The notes under the pieces were generated by a model. It was not told the DNA's origin. It saw nothing but the letters and a program-made list of their open reading frames with translations, and made no database searches. From positions 1-8,569 of the forward strand of contig JAGASC010000072.1 of the NCBI GenBank assembly GCA_017621905.1: 8,569 nt of DNA. Direction: 5' to 3'. Both the position numbers and the translations under genes were made by a program. The number at the start of each line of letters is the position of its first letter. Position 1 is the stretch's first letter. Below, one piece after another: positions 6,014 through 8,569 of the stretch. Source of the DNA: Roseburia sp. (GTDB taxonomy: Bacteria; Bacillota; Clostridia; Lachnospirales; Lachnospiraceae).

Positions 6014-8162
6014 GCTTCTTCCACATTGCCCACAGCAGGCTGGCGATGCAGATAGAGGAATAGCATCCGCTGATCAGTCCAAACAGCATTGGAAGCGCAA
6101 AAGCCCAAATGGATGTAATCTGAAACACCATGGATGCCACCAGAATAATAAATACACACATGGTAGTGGTCAGCGAGGAGTTTACGGATCTGGCAAAAAT
6201 CTGAGATACACTCAAATCATTCAGCTCTATGATATCCATCTTCGGACAATCCTTTTTGTTCTCACGGATCCGGTCGTAAACCACTATCGTGTCATTGATG
6301 GAATATCCAATGATGGTAAGCACTACCGCAACAAAGGCATCGTTTAGCGGAATGCCCGCCAGCACAAAGGCAAAAAATACCACAAAAACATCATGGAACA
6401 ACGCAATCAGCGCCGTCACCCCGGCTGCAAAACCGGAAAGTGTCGAAAACCGGAAAGCCACGTATATCACAATAAACAGGAAGGATAAGCCGATTGCAAT
6501 CGCTGCATTTTTCAAGGCTCGCTCCCCTATGTAAGGCTCCACCGCATAGGTCTCGGCCAGAGTAATCTGCTGCTCCCCCTCTGCCCGCTCCAAAGCTGCT
6601 GTAATTTCTTTCTGCTCCTCCGGTGAAATTCCGCCGTTCCCCGCCAGGGTAATTTGCAGTTTTCGCTCTTCACTGACATTGCTTTCCGTTTCCTGCACGG
6701 TAATGGCCCGGTCTGTGACCTGTCCTACTTCCGCTTCAATGGCAGTAAGGTCCGTGGCACCATGCACGGTATAGCTCAACACTACTCCGCCGGTAAACTG
6801 GGTATCCAGTGTCACGCCTTTTACGGCACATCCGATCATACCGGTCAAAAAAATACCGCCTGAAATCAGTACACAGATCCATTTCTTTTTGAAAAACTGC
6901 CGAATTCTCAGTTCCTTCTTTTTTCGGAACCACTTTTCATTGTTCCACCTTTTATAGAGAGACAATGACAGTAAAATCTGCATTGAAATACTCACCCCTG
7001 CAATCATATTGACCACCATACCTACAAGGAGCGTGTAGCCAAAGCTTAACATGGAGCCGGAGCCGAAAATCATCAGGATTACTGCCACTACTGCGGTGGT
7101 AATATTGCCATCCAATACGGAAGTAAATCCATTCTTATAACCGTTTCTTATGGACGTCCGCACCGAATATCCCTTTTGCAAGTCCTCAGAGATTCGCTCA
7201 GCGATGATGATATTTGCATCCACCGCCATGCCCAGGGAAAGTATAATACCTGCAATTCCGGGCAATGTCAGCGTATATTGTGGCACGGACACTGCCAACA
7301 GCTGCAAAGTCATCTGCAAAAGCAGGGTAAGACATGCTACTGCCCCCGGCAATTTGTAATAAAAGAACATGAACAGGCAAACCACAAGAAATGCCAGACA
7401 TCCCGCCGCGATCATTACCTCTAAGGCACTGTTTCCCATGGTGGGACTGATGGTAGAAAAGCTGGTGGTCTTTAGCGAAAACGGTAATGCACCCGCATTG
7501 ATTTTATCGGAAAGAGTTTTGGCCGCATCATAGGATTCCATACCGCTGATGACCGCCTTTCCTCCTGATATTTTCGTTTCCACCATTGGATTGGAAATCT
7601 GTTCTTCATCCATGTAAATGCCCATGCGTTGTCCCAGCAAACTCTCAGTAGCCTCCTCAAACTTTTTGGCCCCTTCTTCATCAAAATTCAACGCTACCAC
7701 ATAGCCACTTCCTGTGACTGTTTTGTCTTTCTCTACTGTACTTCCTGTCACATTTTTTCCATCTACCAGTACATTCCCCTCCGGGTCACGAAAGGTAAGC
7801 TTCGCCATCTCGCCCAGCTCTGCAATGGCATCCTCCGGTTTAAAACTCGACTCGTCAGATTTCCAGGGGAAACGAACAATGATATAGCCGCCCTCCTGAT
7901 CCACGGTTACTTCACGGTCTGTGATATTTGCGGCATCCAAACGCATCTCTAATACTTCTCTGGCTGTCTCCAATTCCTGTGACGTAGGTTTTTCTGTAAC
8001 GCCATCCGCCTCAAAAATTGCCTCCACTCCGCCGCGGATATCAATTCCGTAACGCATTTCCCGGATTCCTTTGATATCGTCGCCCATACCAAAAATTGCC
8101 ACGAGAACAGAGGCTGCAATAAGCAACAATATCACAGCCAGCATCTTTTTTCCAGGTTTCAT
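5991..8162 (-). CDS. secDF: Protein translocase subunit SecDF (fused SecD-SecF)
   Basis: RND-family membrane motor that uses the proton gradient to pull exported proteins from SecYEG on the outer face. The single 723-residue chain joins SecD and SecF, as in Bacillus SecDF. SecD half: first membrane segment 7-24, then Y-G-I-D-I-R-G-G at 38-45, a large extracytoplasmic P1 domain to about 245, and five membrane segments holding G-M-A-V-D-A-N at 311-317 (proton-relay D315). SecF half: membrane segment about 428-447, a small periplasmic-type domain containing T-Q-F-T-G-G, then S-I-N-D-T-I-V-V-Y-D-R-I-R-E-N from 621 (D624) and further membrane segments to about 712. ATG 8162 has an ideal AAGGAGG at 6 bases. 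The C-terminal N-S-S-D-S-L lies in repeat copy B. Probably co-transcribed with the DUF368 gene. Confidence 0.98.
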   Translation of the reverse strand: MKPGKKMLAVILLLIAASVLVAIFGMGDDIKGIREMRYGIDIRGGVEAIFEADGVTEKPTSQELETAREVLEMRLDAANITDREVTVDQEGGYIIVRFPWKSDESSFKPEDAIAELGEMAKLTFRDPEGNVLVDGKNVTGSTVEKDKTVTGSGYVVALNFDEEGAKKFEEATESLLGQRMGIYMDEEQISNPMVETKISGGKAVISGMESYDAAKTLSDKINAGALPFSLKTTSFSTISPTMGNSALEVMIAAGCLAFLVVCLFMFFYYKLPGAVACLTLLLQMTLQLLAVSVPQYTLTLPGIAGIILSLGMAVDANIIIAERISEDLQKGYSVRTSIRNGYKNGFTSVLDGNITTAVVAVILMIFGSGSMLSFGYTLLVGMVVNMIAGVSISMQILLSLSLYKRWNNEKWFRKKKELRIRQFFKKKWICVLISGGIFLTGMIGCAVKGVTLDTQFTGGVVLSYTVHGATDLTAIEAEVGQVTDRAITVQETESNVSEERKLQITLAGNGGISPEEQKEITAALERAEGEQQITLAETYAVEPYIGERALKNAAIAIGLSFLFIVIYVAFRFSTLSGFAAGVTALIALFHDVFVVFFAFVLAGIPLNDAFVAVVLTIIGYSINDTIVVYDRIRENKKDCPKMDIIELNDLSVSQIFARSVNSSLTTTMCVFIILVASMVFQITSIWAFALPMLFGLISGCYSSICIASLLWAMWKKRNSSDSL

Positions 8163-8218
8163 AGTAAACCTCCTTGCCAGTTCTCTGGCTCCACCATGTA
8201 TGTTTTGATAACTTTCAC
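8159..8218 (-). CDS. Possible 19-codon leader ORF coupled to secDF
   Basis: On the minus strand a GTG at 8218 with GAGG six bases upstream opens a 19-residue frame ending in ...P-E-N-W-Q-G-G-L-L. Its TGA (8161-8159) overlaps the secDF ATG as ATGA, a typical coupling arrangement. The ORF spans a hairpin (8176-8189) and the secDF ribosome site, so its translation would open that region. The same frame is stop-free back to 8386 but has no ATG, GTG or TTG start before this GTG. Export-monitoring leader peptides upstream of sec genes are known (SecM, VemP), but they are longer, and no arrest motif is recognisable here. It may be chance. Confidence 0.3.
   Translation of the reverse strand: MKVIKTYMVEPENWQGGLL
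8169..8189 (-). promoter_or_regulatory. secDF ribosome binding site with adjacent hairpin
   Basis: AAGGAGG at 8175-8169 is a full match to the anti-Shine-Dalgarno, six bases before the secDF ATG. Directly upstream, GCCAG (8189-8185) and CTGGC (8180-8176) form a perfect 5-bp stem with the tetraloop AGAA, ending at the base before the ribosome site. The stem leaves the site exposed, but it could be remodelled by translation of the overlapping small ORF. Confidence 0.6.
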
Positions 8219-8274
8219 AATGATCCTCTTTTCGTTTTTATGATTAAAATATTGATTTATGTAGGATGGAAACC

Positions 8275-8360
8275 GGAGTTGACGTTGCCCTATGCGGGTT
8301 CGGGACGCACTCCTCCCATTGCCAGCCCCAACATAGCAAAGCCAGGAGAAACCGTCAATG
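8275..8360. other. G+C-rich foldable segment upstream of secDF, candidate structured RNA
   Basis: This segment stands out from the A+T-rich DNA around it and folds into nested stems. On the plus strand TTGACG 8279-8284 pairs with CGTCAA 8353-8358; TTG 8285-8287 with CAA 8337-8339; CTATG 8290-8294 with CATAG 8332-8336; GGG 8296-8298 with the CCCC at 8326-8329; and GGGA 8302-8305 with TCCC 8314-8317. The terminal loop CGCACTCC could pair further with GGAG at 8275-8278 or AGGAG at 8344-8348, a possible pseudoknot. I looked for the conserved cores of the SAM, THF, cobalamin, c-di-GMP, FMN, TPP, lysine, glycine, ZTP and T-box classes and recognise none. The strand is unknown: minus would make it a secDF leader, and plus has TTTTTTCTTT about 10 bases beyond the outer stem. 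Confidence 0.4.
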
Positions 8361-8389
8361 ATACCTGCTTTTTTCTTTACTCTTTTCTA

Positions 8390-8569
8390 ACACTTCTTCG
8401 CAAGCCTTAAACAAAACACAAATTTCACGCATAATCTTAGCGGAATCTTAACAAATATTTTCAAAATCTTATAAATTTTCTCAAAAATTTCTGACACTTT
8501 GGTTGACTTCACAGGCAACAACCGATAAAATAACAAGTAACTTTGATAAGAAAAATAAATAAAAAGAAA
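8390..8569. other. A+T-rich non-coding region at the 5' end of the secDF leader
   Basis: About 180 bases with no convincing gene on either strand. It holds three copies of TAAGATT (minus strand) described separately. A loose TTGAAA...TAAGAT pair is present with a 19-base spacer, too wide to call a promoter. The promoter for secDF is likely here or just beyond the window edge. No tRNA and no clear terminator were seen. Confidence 0.5.
8433..8471 (-). promoter_or_regulatory. Three helically phased TAAGATT heptamers, possible operator
   Basis: The plus-strand heptamer AATCTTA occurs exactly at 8433-8439, 8444-8450 and 8465-8471, so the start-to-start spacings are 11 and 21 bases, one and two turns of the helix. 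Direct repeats on an 11-base period are the usual binding arrangement of OmpR/PhoB-type response regulators. The repeats lie about 270-310 bases upstream of the secDF start. The region is A+T-rich, so chance recurrence is possible, and the regulator is not identified. Confidence 0.3.

Noticed and set aside
8174..8410. 78-codon plus-strand open frame upstream of secDF
   Set aside because: Opposite to all genes, no ribosome site, overlaps the secDF ribosome site and the foldable segment; low-complexity ends. More likely non-coding structure.

Overview
The window is a stretch of bacterial housekeeping chromosome in which every convincing gene lies on the minus strand, so transcription runs from high to low coordinates. 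The gene content and order (secDF fusion, DUF368, pyrH, frr, uppS, cdsA, dxr, rseP) are the classic Firmicutes translation/isoprenoid/phospholipid cluster. Protein style, moderate G+C and AGGAGG-type ribosome sites suggest a gut Clostridia, most likely Lachnospiraceae. That placement is an inference, because no rRNA is present.

Layout in transcription order. 8569-8163: a leader of about 400 bases before secDF, holding three helically phased TAAGATT heptamers, a G+C-rich foldable segment of unknown class, and a 19-codon open frame whose stop overlaps the secDF start as ATGA. 8162-5991: a fused SecD-SecF protein-export motor. 6013-5856: copy B of a three-hairpin repeat, which also encodes the last codons of secDF. 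5818-4973: a DUF368 (PopT) polyprenyl-phosphate transporter, ended by a perfect 17-bp stem terminator at 4940-4903. 4898-4872: a promoter for pyrH. Then follow pyrH (UMP kinase), frr (ribosome recycling), uppS (undecaprenyl-PP synthase), cdsA (CDP-diacylglycerol synthase, broken by a one-base frameshift near 2428), dxr (MEP pathway), copy A of the repeat (560-404), and the first 124 codons of rseP, which runs off the window.

The genes centre on the cell envelope. Dxr supplies isoprenoid precursors, UppS builds the C55 lipid carrier, PopT is expected to return C55-P across the membrane, CdsA feeds phospholipid synthesis, SecDF drives protein export, and RseP is an intramembrane protease. PyrH and Frr supply UTP precursor and ribosome turnover.

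The most novel-looking items are the two copies of an intergenic three-hairpin element whose stems differ by compensatory changes while loops and inner hairpins are kept, and the complex secDF leader. The cdsA frameshift most needs verification.
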